Below, one piece after another: positions 23,201 to 34,298 of a stretch of 64,000 nt of DNA. The notes below the pieces were generated by a model. That model saw only the letters and a list, made by a program, of their open reading frames with translations, ran no database searches and was not told the DNA's origin. Each line of letters starts with the position of its first letter. The first letter of the stretch is position 1. The stretch comes from Phytophthora colocasiae (Eukaryota; Oomycota; Peronosporomycetes; Peronosporales; Peronosporaceae): the NCBI GenBank assembly GCA_018806915.1, contig JAGKQI010000075.1, forward strand, positions 310,001-374,000, given 5' to 3'. Both the position numbers and the translations under genes were made by a program.

Positions 23201-23542
23201 AGATGGATCTGCAGCCAGAAGTGATCAGTGAACTATTTGACGCTGCTCCCAAGTACTTGAGCGAGAAGGAAATCGCTCAGAAGCAGGCAGATGTGGTACG
23301 TATTGTCCAATTGTTTGGCTTTAACCCTTTGTTTACTATTCTTTTGCTGTTGCAGGCTACTTGGGACGAGTATCGGAACTTGCGTTTACTGGAATTATCC
23401 AAGCGCCGATGGCCAGAAGCCAAGGTACGTGCCAAACATGGACGTATGAATCTGTCGCTAATAACTAACACCGTCTTGCCATACACAGAGACACCTCCGA
23501 GCACTGTCAAATGGCTGTAGCATCATGTTAGCCGACTGTTAG
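20239..23542 (+). CDS. TPR and cyclic-nucleotide-binding domain protein with receiver-like N-terminus
   Basis: The product has about 1070 residues. An N-terminal region (about 85-215) reads like a degenerate response-regulator receiver fold (FEIFVAPSNERAFTLLG, FILLRLDI, PVAALVD). A low-complexity Ser/Pro linker follows. TPRs lie at about 425-570 (GKAYMLYCEQRLDEALVHCDRAL; EAHFNLSVARLKLGKDSLALQALSQALVLDP). Two cNMP-binding-like domains lie at about 620-740 and from about 765; an acidic Asp/Ser insert and a basic region split the second. No phosphate-binding-cassette consensus is obvious, so nucleotide binding is not assured. Two short introns are likely near the 3' end (23296-23355 and 23425-23488). 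Splicing the second gives a stop at 23540; reading through gives 23520. The first ATG in frame is 20239. Confidence 0.82.
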
Positions 23543-23560
23543 AAAGGTTGATACCTCTTC

Positions 23561-24086
23561 TCAGTAGAACACGTCGCCGCTGCTGGTCTGAGGGCGACGT
23601 CGACCACTGTCAAGATTAAATTTATCCACGAACGACTTGAGTCCAGTGTTGAAGAGGCTGCAGCGAATGGGCATCTCCAGCTCATAGAACGGGTTCTGTA
23701 AGTAATTGAAGTAGGTACCGTAGTTAGAGAAGAACAGGTGTCCCTCCCAATTGAATGAGTCACTCTACCTTGAGAACATAGTCCACGTAGAGCTCGTAGA
23801 CCGTCTGCAGTGCCACATCCAGGTCGGGCGTGCCCAATGCCGCCGTGATGAAGAATTTAATACCCGTCGGAGTCTGCAGACACTGCAACCGAAAGGTTCC
23901 AGTTTCCAGACTGTCAATGCCGCCTGAATTCGTGGGCGCTGCTAGTGCTGCGATGGCGTGCATACTGTGGAAGGTAGAGCCTAAGCGTAGGTGGTCATTA
24001 GAACTCAGCTTGGGCGCCGTGGGGCTCAGGTCTTGCTGGTAGATGAGGCCCCCAGCCTTGTTGATGATGTACAGCGAGTGCAGCAT
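23561..24086 (-). CDS. TRAPPC4: TRAPP complex subunit 4 (TRAPPC4 / Trs23 / synbindin)
   Basis: Two exons, complement of 23769-24086 and 23561-23695, have a 73-bp GT-AG intron in phase 0 and give 150 residues. Longin-like fold: the start MLHSLYIINKAGGLIYQ, then SNDHLRLGSTFHSMHAIA, a LETGTFRLQCLQTPTGIKF core, YELYVDYVLK, and NPFYELEMPIRCSLF near the end. These are the conserved TRAPPC4/Trs23 blocks. The internal PDZ-like insertion of animal TRAPPC4 is absent, as in short forms. TRAPP tethers vesicles and acts as a Rab GEF at the ER-Golgi. It converges with the TPR/cNMP gene at 19 bp. A 19-kb nested retrotransposon begins 12-30 bp upstream of the start codon, so its native promoter has been pushed away. 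Confidence 0.92.
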
Positions 24087-24097
24087 TTTGCAGATCC

Positions 24098-24115
24098 AGG
24101 AAACGTTATAAAAAA
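24098..24115. repeat. 18-bp target-site duplication of element B (left copy)
   Basis: AGGAAACGTTATAAAAAA here is repeated exactly at 43163-43180. The two copies bracket the whole nested non-LTR block. The left copy begins 12 bp upstream of the TRAPPC4 start codon. Confidence 0.9.
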
Positions 24116-24354
24116 GAGAGAGAAAGTTGGCCTTCTATTTGGGTTTAATTGTGTGGTTCACCTATAGAAGCCTGATATGCAAATAAACGATTCAGAACTG
24201 AATCTGTTTCTTTCATGTGGTCTGTACTTGGATCAAGTGGTGCTATGGAGACATCAAGTTGTGTCTGGGCGATGGTAGACCAAGGTGGCTTGGATGGTAG
24301 TACTGTTCCAGAGTTATTCCTGAAGTTTCTTGAGCATAATGCGCGTGAAAGTGT

Positions 24355-24943
24355 CTAGTTCACCAGGACGTTCTCAACGAACGCTGCAACCGTTGATGAG
24401 TTTGAGTCAGACGTAGCTTCGGCCAGTGTAACAGCAAGCTTGATATGCTTCCGAGCCGGCTTCACGTTGTTCTTTTTGCCATGGATGAGAGCCAGTCGTG
24501 GATGCTGTTTATGCCGGCTGATGCAAGTTGTTTGCATGCTTGGAGTTCCTTGAGTTGGGGTTTTCCCCATTGGATTGCGAAGAACATGTTGAACATGGCT
24601 TGCAAATTTGGCCTTCTGGTCGCTGTCTTCCGAAGTGATACTGCATCCCAGCATTCTACCCGCAGCACGACTCTGTTGGGTTCTGTGATCTTGATTATTG
24701 CTTCAATTCCTTGTTGTAGAATAGTCTGTGCGTTATCTTTGAGCCCCAGTTGCGAGGTTTCACTGACAGTTCCCGCTGCATATAGTTTCCAGCGTCCAAT
24801 ACCATCGAGCTTGAATATCATCCAAGCTCCTGAGACCAACTTGTTCTGATCAATCTTGACGTAATATCGCACGAGCCATCTGTCAAGATCTTCCATTTCT
24901 ATTCCATTCTTGATGGTTTTCATGATTCCCATGCACGTTTCCA
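24355..24943 (-). pseudogene. element B ORF2 3' part, separated by element A
   Basis: The frame continues the RVLGYC codons found at the right edge of element A (34281-34298 duplicated here), running LETCMGIMKTIKNG to about 24462. It then needs a -1 or +1 shift at an AAAAAG run (about 24475) to continue to a stop at 24355. The position after the RT finger is where RNase H sits in element A. Here only a fold-like pattern (SGAWMIFKLDGIGRWKLYAAG) is seen and the catalytic Asp/Glu set is not obvious, so this could be a degenerate RNase H. Separation by 9.3 kb of element A makes B ORF2 non-functional. Confidence 0.75.
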
Positions 24944-24961
24944 GACAGTATCCCAATACTC
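24944..24961. repeat. 18-bp target-site duplication of element A (left copy)
   Basis: GACAGTATCCCAATACTC is present here and, without a mismatch, at 34281-34298. A run of eleven T (24963-24973), the poly(A) tail of A read on the plus strand, follows directly. This is the classic signature of target-primed reverse transcription. Confidence 0.95.
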
Positions 24962-25106
24962 CTTTTTTTTTTTGGTAAGGTATATTGTGTTACTGTTTCC
25001 ATCTCTGGAAGTGAACTCTAATTACCATCCCCGTCCGGCTGCAATGTCCGTACGAGTCCTCCTCATCTCATCTACTACACGCTTCACATCCCCGTTACTC
25101 CTCCCT

Positions 25107-28100
25107 CTACTCTTGCTTTCTGTCAGCCAACCACTTACTTACATCCCCCTCCATCCTCTCGACAATCCCTTCCTGTAACCGATGGGTAGCTCCGTCGTCT
25201 GTAAACGTGACCATAACGCTCGTCCTTCTGTCCATGGCCTCGTTGGCCAACCAATCAGCCATCTTGTTGTGCGCACGATAGTGATGGCTCCACGATCCCA
25301 CCGCACACATATCTGCTAGCTTGCTGACTGCCTGATACCAATGCTTAAGCTTCTTTGATTTCGGTGGCGTTTTGCTGATCATCATTCGAATAACCATCAT
25401 GCTATCACCGACCACATGTATCTTCCTCCACCCCTTACTGACCGCGTGAGTTAGCAATCGATGCAAGCCGATAAATTCCGCAACGTTATTCGTCATGGTC
25501 GCCCCGCCGAGAGCCGTCGCCGCTGCCCATTCGATTGTTGCCTTGCCGCCGCCGCCTATCTTGATGACCACGCTGCCACTACCACCTGGACCTGGATTAC
25601 CCCGTGATCCCCCGTCGAAGAACGCCACACGTACAAATTCGTCCGGAATCGTCTCCACTTGAAGTCTTGCTGTGTTGGTCCAATTGCCTGTGATGGCGGC
25701 CGCCACCTTGATCCTGTCAATAGAGTCGGCTGTGATCGGAAAGAGTGTCAGTCTGTACCGCTCGTACGCCTCCTTCATCGCGACTCTCCATAACCCAATA
25801 GCCTCGGCCAACTGTCGAGGTGTTCCACCTCCAGGGTGAATCCGATCTACATTCCAACGCCAGATTGCTGTCACCGTCACCGCAACTCCCAATGCCCACA
25901 TTTCGTCTGTGGTTTGATGGAGCTTCACCCAGTCCTGCAATCCCATATCTACACCCCATCTTACCAACCACTCCGGCATTTTGGACAGCCTCAGTCCAAA
26001 AATGTCTTGAATCGGCGCACCCTTGTCTTGCCTCGACGTGCTATCACCCCACCTCCATGCATCCAGCCACACCGTCCAATATCGCTGTGCATCTGGGCAT
26101 TCCCATGCTAGGTGTATCGTTCCACCCTCACTCGAGTGTGCGCAACTCGGCGCCTGACAGTGCATACCCTCCTCCTCGCCGGCCCATGCTCTGAGACGGT
26201 TCATCTTTAGTCTGTACATGTTCTGCCTATGATATGCCGATGCTCCTTCCATCCGATGAATTTTCCTCCATGCTAGCTTGTCTAATGCGCTCGCCACCGC
26301 TGCATTCTGGTCGTACATCTTGCCTCTTATCCGTTTGTGGACTGCCCTCGCTTCCTTGGCCACTGCCCTATTGACCAGCTGTTTATAACTTCTGCGTGAT
26401 TGTGTCCACCTTCTCTTCCCGACCCATAGGGGCATCATCTTACTCCACCTCGGGTGCGGTGCCACGCTCACCGTCCTTGCGTCCACCTTCAGGAAAGCCG
26501 CTACCGCCTCCGCTGCCGTCTGCTTGTCCACCGCCCAATCAATTTGTTGGCCGCTGAAACCCCACGAATGCTCGATCGTGGGCTTAGATCCTGCTCCTGC
26601 CTCAAACACGTGATGCTGATCTTCCAGTTTGTGCACCACTGTCAATAGCGCTTCATCCCGTTGGGCCCCTGCCAGCTCCGGGTAGTTGGTCAGGATGCAC
26701 AAACAGATATCTCTGAATTGGTGAGCCATCCTGCTCTCCAATGGCATAACGTGTGTCTTGGGGCACATCAGCAGTGCTCCATCGTCCTCGTGGGTGATGT
26801 CAATCAAATCCCCAAGCGTGAAGCCCTGCGTTCTTGGGAATATGTCTTTATAGTCTGTCCACTTCCCCCGATGCCCTTGCGAGTTTCCCACCCACATACT
26901 TTGCAGCTGCACCAGTCGGATGGCCGCCATCGAGCACTCCCCAGCTTCTTGCCTCCTCCTCCTCTTCTTACTTATCAACCTCTCTTTCGCGTCTCCATAG
27001 CAACGAAGCACTAACCCCTTTGAAGTCCATTGCGTGACCATCCCTGCATTATACCGCAGCCCTTTCCTGAGTTCGCTCAATTGTGACTCTGAATCGGCTA
27101 CCGGCTCTGTCCTCTCCCTGAAAAAAGACTCCACCCATGGTTTGCCCGTAGCCCGTAATGACTTCCTCCATTTTCCTCGCTGTCCTGTTGGTGCCGTCGT
27201 GAGGTGATCGCAGTCACCGCTGTCCCTGAGCTGCAGGACGTCTCCGATTCTCTTCTTTGCGGGGTTGGTCGTCAACGCCCATTCTCCCACCACCATTGCA
27301 CTCATAGCCATTAGCTCCGTTCTGAAATTGGGTACCCCGAGTCCGCCTTTGAGCACCTTTTGCTCCGCTAATGACGCTTGTACCAACCCCTTGTGGAGAT
27401 CGATCGGGTACCCTAAAAACAGAACACCATACGTAATTCTTGATGGCTTGCTCTGCCTGCTTGCACAATTTCTCCGTCGGCCACGAATGACGCGCTACAT
27501 ACAACAACTTTGGGATAATTATTGCTGACGCAATTTCCGCTCGCTGCTGTGCTGTATTCGTCTTGACTTCGGCCAGTGCCAACCGCACCCTGAGCGCCGC
27601 AAAAGCCTTGGTCCACGCCTCAATGACTGTGTCGCCTGATCCCGCGATGTGGCCCAAGTATCTGGTGCTCGTTGCCACCGTCACTTCATCCACCTGCGAT
27701 GTTGCTGCCGCTCTTCCATTGTCCACCCTTGTTTCTGCCTCCGAATCTCGACTCTCCCCCGTTTTCCCCAAGCTCAGAGCCACGGATTTTTTTAACATTC
27801 AGTTTGAGTCCTGACACCACTGAGAACTCCCGTACAAGCTGGATAGCCACCTGCTGCATCCTCCCACTTGCTATGTAAATAGCAGTGTCATCGGCGTATT
27901 CCGCAATTTGCAGTGTAGACTCAGAGTTGCTCTCGTCCAGCGGAATTCCCCTTATTCTGCTGTCACCTTCCACAACGTCATACAGCAAATCTACTGCTAT
28001 TATGAAGAGCAATGGGGCTAAGGGGCAGCCTTGTCTAATCCCGCTGGTGACATCCAGTGTTTCGGATAGCTGGCCGTTAGCTAGAAATTGTACCGTTGTC

Positions 28101-30373
28101 CCAGCATGAATCGTCCGTATGATCCTTAGTATCTTCGGCGGGAAGCCCTTGGCCTCAAGTACTGCCATTAGATACTCTCTATCCAGGGAGTCATACGCTT
28201 TGGCAAAGTCCAGCATCAGGACTTGCGCCTCGGATAGCTGGTCGTTGTTTTGACAAATGTGCTTTGCCACCTCCAGCATATCGATGACTTCGTGAATTGT
28301 CCGTCCAGGCACAAACCCGCCTTGGCGAGCACTGACCAACTTGTCCACGTATCGCCTGACTCGCCATGCCAGGATTCTCGTGAATATTTTGTAGTCGCTG
28401 TTCAACAGAGCGATGGGCCGGTAGTTCATCGGGTTCGTATGATCTCCACCCTTCCCTATACTGAAGATGTACGCCTCTAAGAAGCTTTGCGGTGTGTGCC
28501 CCTCCTGCATGCATTCGTTGAAAAGCTGCTCCAAAATCGGCACCAAGCACGTACTATGGTCTTTGTACCATTCGTTTCCTAATGCGTCTGGCCCACACGC
28601 TTTCCCTGTCTTGCACGCTGCTATCGCTGCCGCAACTTCTTCTTCTGTAATGGGGTCATCCAGATCCGACATGTCAATTTTAGCCCACTTGCCACTATAT
28701 TTGCGAATGAACTCCGCTATTGATGACCGGTCTTCCGCCGTCCCATTCAAAATCTCCTCCCAACTGTCCTTGAGGATGTTTGCTTTGTCATGCTCATCCC
28801 TGTAGTGGCCTCCGATTGTTGGCGTGAGCTTCATGATGGTATTGCTCCCATACTTCGTGCATATTCTCCGATAAAACTGCTTAGAGGTGGCCTTTGCACT
28901 CCACTGGTTTTTGGCCACCAGCACTCTGCACCTCATCGCTCGCCGCGCTGTCTGTACTTGGTGAAGCGTTTCTAGGAGTTGTCGGCGATCATCCTGATCG
29001 TCCTCCCCACCGCCTAGCCTCAACAATCGCGTCTTAATTCTCTTTATCTTCTGTCTCCAACCCTGGGTTGCTCGTTGCTTCACTTTCTTCGTGAGCATCT
29101 GCATCTGACCTCTCATGTCGTCCTTGAAAAGTCCCCACGTTGTCTCCAAGTCCCCATGCTTAGTCTGTGACAGTCTGACTTTGAATTCATCCAATTTCGT
29201 CTGGATGAGACTGTGGGTTGCAGCTAGGGCGAAGGCTGGTGGCGGGTAGACTTTTGGTCTTTTCTTCATCCGGATTACCCCATTGGGTGAGTGGAGCTCC
29301 AACAGTACCGCTCTGTGATCTGACCGGCAAATAGCCTCCACAGTTTCCACACCGCGCACAAATTGTCCACACTCTGCGCTCACATACAGCCGGTCAATCC
29401 GCGACGAACCCGCTTCACCCTTACTTCCAGAATGAAAGTGTGTGTGATGCTGTTGTGCGTAGTTAGCCAGCGCCTCTCCTCCATCACTACTGGGGAAGTG
29501 ATATGCCCCTGCGTCGACTAGGTTCCATTTCTCTATGATCCTCAGGAGCTCAGGTGCCCCAATGTCTCCCGCTCTTTCAGTTCCCCGCCTGTCGATGTTA
29601 CTGCTAAGCACGCAGTTGAAATCTCCGCCACAGATGATGTCACAGCCTCTTGGTAGGTCCAATTGGGCCATTCTCCTGAAGAACTGTACTCTCATCGCTC
29701 CATTAGAAGGTGCGTAGATGTTGACGAATATAATGGTACGTCCATCTAGCTCCCCGGTTGTCATGATGAGGTGCTCACTCCATTCCTCGCTCTTCCACGG
29801 TTGCATCTTTTTCACGGCCCCATATGGATTGACGAGGATGGCCACCCCCGCTCTCCTACCGCTCCCGGATGCCCAAAACGATAATTTCTCCGCCATGTGA
29901 TGTTTGAATCCCCACATTGCTACATACTGACTGGCCACCGTCTCATGTTCTCCTGGGTTGAGATGGGTCTCCTGGATGAAAGTCACTGCTCTGTCTCCTC
30001 GTATTTGTTGCTCTTTGAAGCCTTGCATCTTTCTCCCTATGTTGTGTATGTGCATCGCCAACCCTCTGACATTTTGCGTCGTAATGCCAATGGTCCTATC
30101 TTGCTGATGCCGAATTCTATTGTTCCTCCCCTCATCATCTCTCTGTCTTCTTCTCCTTTCCTTTATTCGTTCACCGTGAAGCCGATACTCCCTCCTGACT
30201 GCCACCGCACTCTCCTTTTGTGTTACCGCCCGAAAGTGATTGCGGAGGGTTGCTCTCTCTCCCCTATCGTGTACCTTCACATCTGCCATGACTTCCCTCC
30301 CCCCCACTCCGACCTGTATATGATTTAGCCCCCCCCATACTATTGGCGTCGGGTGTCCTCCGTCACGTGCCAT
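25107..30373 (-). pseudogene. element A ORF2: APE endonuclease, reverse transcriptase, zinc finger, RNase H
   Basis: The first frame (30373-27686) carries endonuclease blocks GITTQNVRGL, FIQETHLNPG, CGGDFNCVLS and RSDHRAV, then RT blocks CKTGKACGPDALGNEWYK, YRPIALLNSDYKIF, RQGGFVPGRTIHEVID, LDFAKAYDSLDREY and GIRQGCPLAPLLF with catalytic EYADDTAIY (about 27880-27915). Frameshifts follow in an A-run near 27790 and again near 27400. The last frame (27386-25107) has the CX2-type finger region (CQAPSCAHSSEGGTIHLAWEC) and a clear RNase H domain: FFDGGSRGNPGPGGSG, NNVAEFIGLHRLL, VVGDSMMVI and HHYRAHNKMADWLANEA, so the D-E-D-D set can be placed. Two frameshifts make it inactive as read; one lies in a homopolymer and could be a sequencing artefact. 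Confidence 0.88.
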
Positions 30374-33300
30374 TGCCCCTCGGCTGGTGAGGAAGTGTCA
30401 GCTTGCTCAGGCGTCATTCTTTCCAGGCTGGTGGCGCTGGATGTCTGGCTGATGCTGGTGTTTTCTTGTCCCGCTGCTGAACTTGGAACAACCGTCTGTT
30501 CCGCCTCCGTAGAGTGCTCAATTACTACATTCATCGACCCACCAGCTAGAGGTTCTGCGTCCCGATCATGGCTGTCTGATCGCATCTCTGCGATCGACGC
30601 ACCACTTGTTGCAGCGATCTCTTCGAGTTCCTCGTCGTGAGTACGGAGACAGCGCTCCCCCGTGTCTCTCTCTGCATCCTTCCTTCTTGGCCCCTGTTTA
30701 GCTCCATTAAGGCCCCTAGTGTGAGTTGTTCTGACGTCTGAGCCCGATCTGGAGCTCATCTGCTCCTTAGCGTTTCTCCTGAAGGTGGTTAGTGCCTCAG
30801 CCGCAGCTTTCGCCGTCAGTCCCTTGTCATAGCCAATACAATCCAACCTGGTCCAACCATGCCGCTCTAGCACGTTGTTTCGTGTTGTAGCTAGAACCGC
30901 TATGTGCTCCGCGTACCTTGCATGTTCCTTCGCCGGGTAGTTCACCGCTTGGAAATGGTTGCCTTCAGCCGACCATCTGAGCACCATGACTGGCGGTCTC
31001 ACTCCTTCCAGCCACTAAGTCCCTTAACAGCTTCAAGGCAGCTTCTGTTCCCATGGGGAAACCGTTCCAGTCTCTATCATATCTCCTTCCTCTGTATCCA
31101 CTTCTGCGTATGCATACGCCTGCATCCACGCCATATCTCCTTCGTGCACATCCAGCACGTACAGCGTTTCTCGAGCATGTAGCGCCATGGCTTTTAGATG
31201 CATCGGTCTGACCCAGTAACACTTCTGCACCGAAGCCTTAACCGACTTTCCACGTTGCTCGGCCAGGTGGTTCGCGATCGTGCATACTTGCCCCTCGATA
31301 GTTGAAACGTCCAGCCCCCAATATCCACTCGCCTCGGCTTCGGCTTTCATGTCTTCAGGATGCAGCTTTGCTTCATCTGCTAGATTTGCGATCATCTCAT
31401 TGAGCACGGCCTTCTTGAGCATGTTGACTCTGGTAGCTACTTCCTTCTATGGCTGGTCAACACCTTCGGATTGATTGTATAAAGCTGCGTAAAACGCGAT
31501 CTAACCACAGTGTCCATTTGCCGCTACGTTCACCACTTCCCCGCCCAATATCTCCAGCCATTTCATTAAGGGAGCACCAGTGTCCGTCGACTTAGTTACT
31601 GCGACGATGGCGCATTCGCTGTCCTCGTCTCTTCTACCACCTTTTGGGGTGGCCGCGTGTGTGTCCTTATTGAGAGGGGCAGCATCATTTGACTCTTCAC
31701 ACACGGTGTTGTGCTCTTGATTCCTAGTGATTTTGGTAATCCCCACGTCCTGTGGAGAGCGACCAGTGACCGCCGCCATGTATTCATATATGAACTTCTG
31801 GAGATTGGGTTTGTCCTGTCTCCTGGCTCTGGTGTCGAGCCCCGTCAGACGTTTCTTTGTTGACGATCGACCTCGTGTGGGGGAATCTCTCAGTTTTAAA
31901 GTTGCCGTTTTCTGTGAGTCACCTCCCACCTTCGGTGGCTCATTGTCTAATCCCGGCACAGGTGCTTTTTCCTCGAGCTCCGCCATATCATAGTCTATTT
32001 CTCCAGCTTCAGAGCACCCCTGCATAGGTTCCAATGCTCGCTGTCCATTCTCTTCCTCCTCTCCCATTAGATCGTCCTCTTGCTCTGCATCGCACAGGTA
32101 GGCGCACCTCTCATCGGGCATTCCCCGCTCGTCGCCGAACTGCTGGTCGTCATCTGGAGTATCCGCCTGTGGTTCCTGGTTGTGCTGTGTTTCGATCGAT
32201 TGCTCCCATTCACCTCTCGTTGAGCGCATTGCCTGAGCCCATTCCACCGGTAGTGTGGGTTTGTCCCCCCTGATAGCTTTGATCCTCTTCGTCGGAGAAA
32301 GCGAACGTGTCTTCTTTCTGGCCTGCCCTGCGGATCGTGCCAAACACTCTGCTTTCTCGTTCTTTCTGCCCCTCTCGCCCCTCAATAGAGCTTCTAATTG
32401 GGCCATGGTTTTAGGCATTCCTGCCTCGCCCAGCCTAAAGTATCTTGCAAATTTGAGTGCAGATGACGCTCCTACCACTTCCGCTGTATGGGCTCTGCGC
32501 AAGCTCTCCAATTCTTGTGACTGTGCTTTGCAATTCTTCATGGAGTGCTCCGGCGCCAAACAGTGTTTGCACGGCCAATGTAAATGAACCGCGGTATGAT
32601 GTACCACAAGTTCCACGTCTCCAGCGACAATGTACCCTTTGTTGAGCAGCGCCTTCGGGCACTCCGCAGCCTTCACCCTCACACACCAATGTTGCTCTCT
32701 AAGACCTCCTGACTGTGCTGTTGCATGGATCAATTCTTGCACTTTGAGTCCTAATCCGTCTTTGAGCATGCTGAAAAGCTCACGCGAGGACAGTTTTCCT
32801 TTCCGCACTTCCACTTCGAAGGAATAATAGTCAAGCAGCACCAACTCGTGAGTCTGCTGAGCTCTCGTTCTGATCTGTTCGTAATCCACCAGCGTCAATA
32901 ACTTGGACGCTAGCGGTACTTGCCACCCTACCCATCTGGCTGCGGTTTGCCTCCCCTTGAATGTCACTATGATTATCCGTTTTGTCATATCCAGCTTGAT
33001 TCTAGACAGGTCGCGTTTGAAGGCCTCGATCTCGTGCTTCTGCGCCGGTGCGGCTTCCGGCCCCGCGCTGATCTGAGCCAGTACAGCATGGTCTGGCATG
33101 TTATCGTAAAAGCGCTGTCCAGGTAGGAGATGAGCGTATATTTGATACTCTAGAGCCATGAAGATGTCCTCAAAGCACGCTAACTCCTCGGGCTCCATGG
33201 ACTGCTTTAGAAAGGGGGGCACTCCGGGCACTTCAATCTCATGGTTGAGTATCATCACAATCGCACGTTCCTCGTCCTCGGTTCGCTTCCTTAACTGAGA

Positions 33301-34050
33301 TACCGGCTTTGCCGGCTGGAGACAGATCGTCCGCAGCCTCTCAATCTCATTATCTCCCTGTTGTGTTAAGTTAAGCCCGCTTGCTGGTTGAACGGCTGCC
33401 AGGAAGGACTTAGCTTCCCCACTGAGCTTTGTCTCACCCCTTTTGTCTTGCTGAGTTATGGTGAAGCACCTCAGCCGATCCTCGACCTCTCTTTGGGATT
33501 CTTGATCGATCACGATCCATTCTGTCATCAGCTGCGCTATCCGTTCGTGATGCTGCACATTGTTCGCGTCCCAGTTGCTGACAAGGCCCCGATATTGATC
33601 CGTCTGCCAACTTGGTGCCTCATCGCTCCAATCACGACATAACTCTTCGTCTCCTTTGGTTCTGCGAGCCACCGCCGAGAACTTATTCAGGTAAGCAACT
33701 CGGCGTCTCTCCTTCGCCAAGTCCGCGAGTTTCATCACTGTTTGCATCACATATTCCGGCGCAGCTCTGGCCAGCAGATATTTCCGTAACTGCTCAAATA
33801 CTACAGCCCCAGAGCCATCATCTATTTGCCCTGTCTTCTCTCTTCTTCTCCCGGGTGCTCTATTTCTTCCGAGAGGTGCCTCATTCGACTTGAGCTTCCG
33901 CTGGCTATGCCTCAACGCACTCCGATCTTCATCTTGCCGAGCCTTTCGCTGTTCCCTCTTGGACTCTCCCACCACAGTCCACTGATCCTCCTCCCGGGGT
34001 GCCCTAGTTACACTCCCTTCCTTTCCTTCGCTTTCATGCGTGGCCACCAT
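30340..34050 (-). pseudogene. element A ORF1: gag-like with CCHC knuckle and broken OTU-like domain
   Basis: The frame is open for 849 codons from ATG 34050. Charged N-terminus; a middle region with KRIIIVTFKGRQTAARWVGWQ; a CCHC knuckle CKHCLAPEHSMKNC (about 32535-32576); then an acidic linker. The OTU nucleophile motif VAANGHCG is reached at the very end, with Cys codon 31507-31509. Two codons later an in-frame TAG (31501-31503) and a second TAG (31447-31449) interrupt it, and shifts near 31035 and 31000 are needed to continue. The second OTU block, LRWSAEGNHFQAVNYP (His codon 30955-30957), lies downstream. The last frame ends at 30340 and overlaps ORF2 by 34 nt. The domain order equals that of element B ORF1. 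The lesions cluster in the OTU half. Confidence 0.8.
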
Positions 34051-34280
34051 GACAGGTAGGAAGTCTTCTCCCTTCCTGCCGTTGCCGCCGCTCTTGCAGC
34101 TTCTTGTGATCGCGTGCCGCGTGTTCTTCGCTCACCCGACGCGACTCTTGAGCGGCACTTGCTGTTTGTATACCCGGGGGTTTCTGCGCCCTTCCTAGCG
34201 CCCCCCGGTGAGTCGTTGATCTTTTGCGGGGTTCCTGCTCAGGTCCGAGGGCCTGAGGGGTCGCCGGCAAATCGGGAAGT

Positions 34281-34298
34281 GACAGTATCCCAATACTC
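34281..34298. repeat. 18-bp target-site duplication of element A (right copy)
   Basis: Exact copy of 24944-24961. It lies inside B ORF2, and its codons (RVLGYC on the minus strand) belong to B. The bases outside each copy differ (24943 A, 34280 T), which limits the duplication to 18 bp. Confidence 0.95.

Larger units (their letters stand above)
24962..34280 (-). mobile_element. non-LTR retrotransposon A, 9.3 kb, inserted in element B
   Basis: The borders are fixed by the 18-bp duplication (24944-24961 and 34281-34298) and by the poly(A) tail at the left. The 5' end (34280) is followed by a 230-bp leader, ORF1 (34050 to about 30340), ORF2 (30373-25107) and a short 3' UTR. It appears full length. 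It has several frameshifts and nonsense codons, yet its duplication copies are identical. B, its host, is older by construction, but the open frames of B are better preserved. Confidence 0.93.

Noticed and set aside
34195..34280. Native C-terminus of element B ORF2
   Set aside because: It is the leader of element A read in frame; the true continuation lies at 24943.
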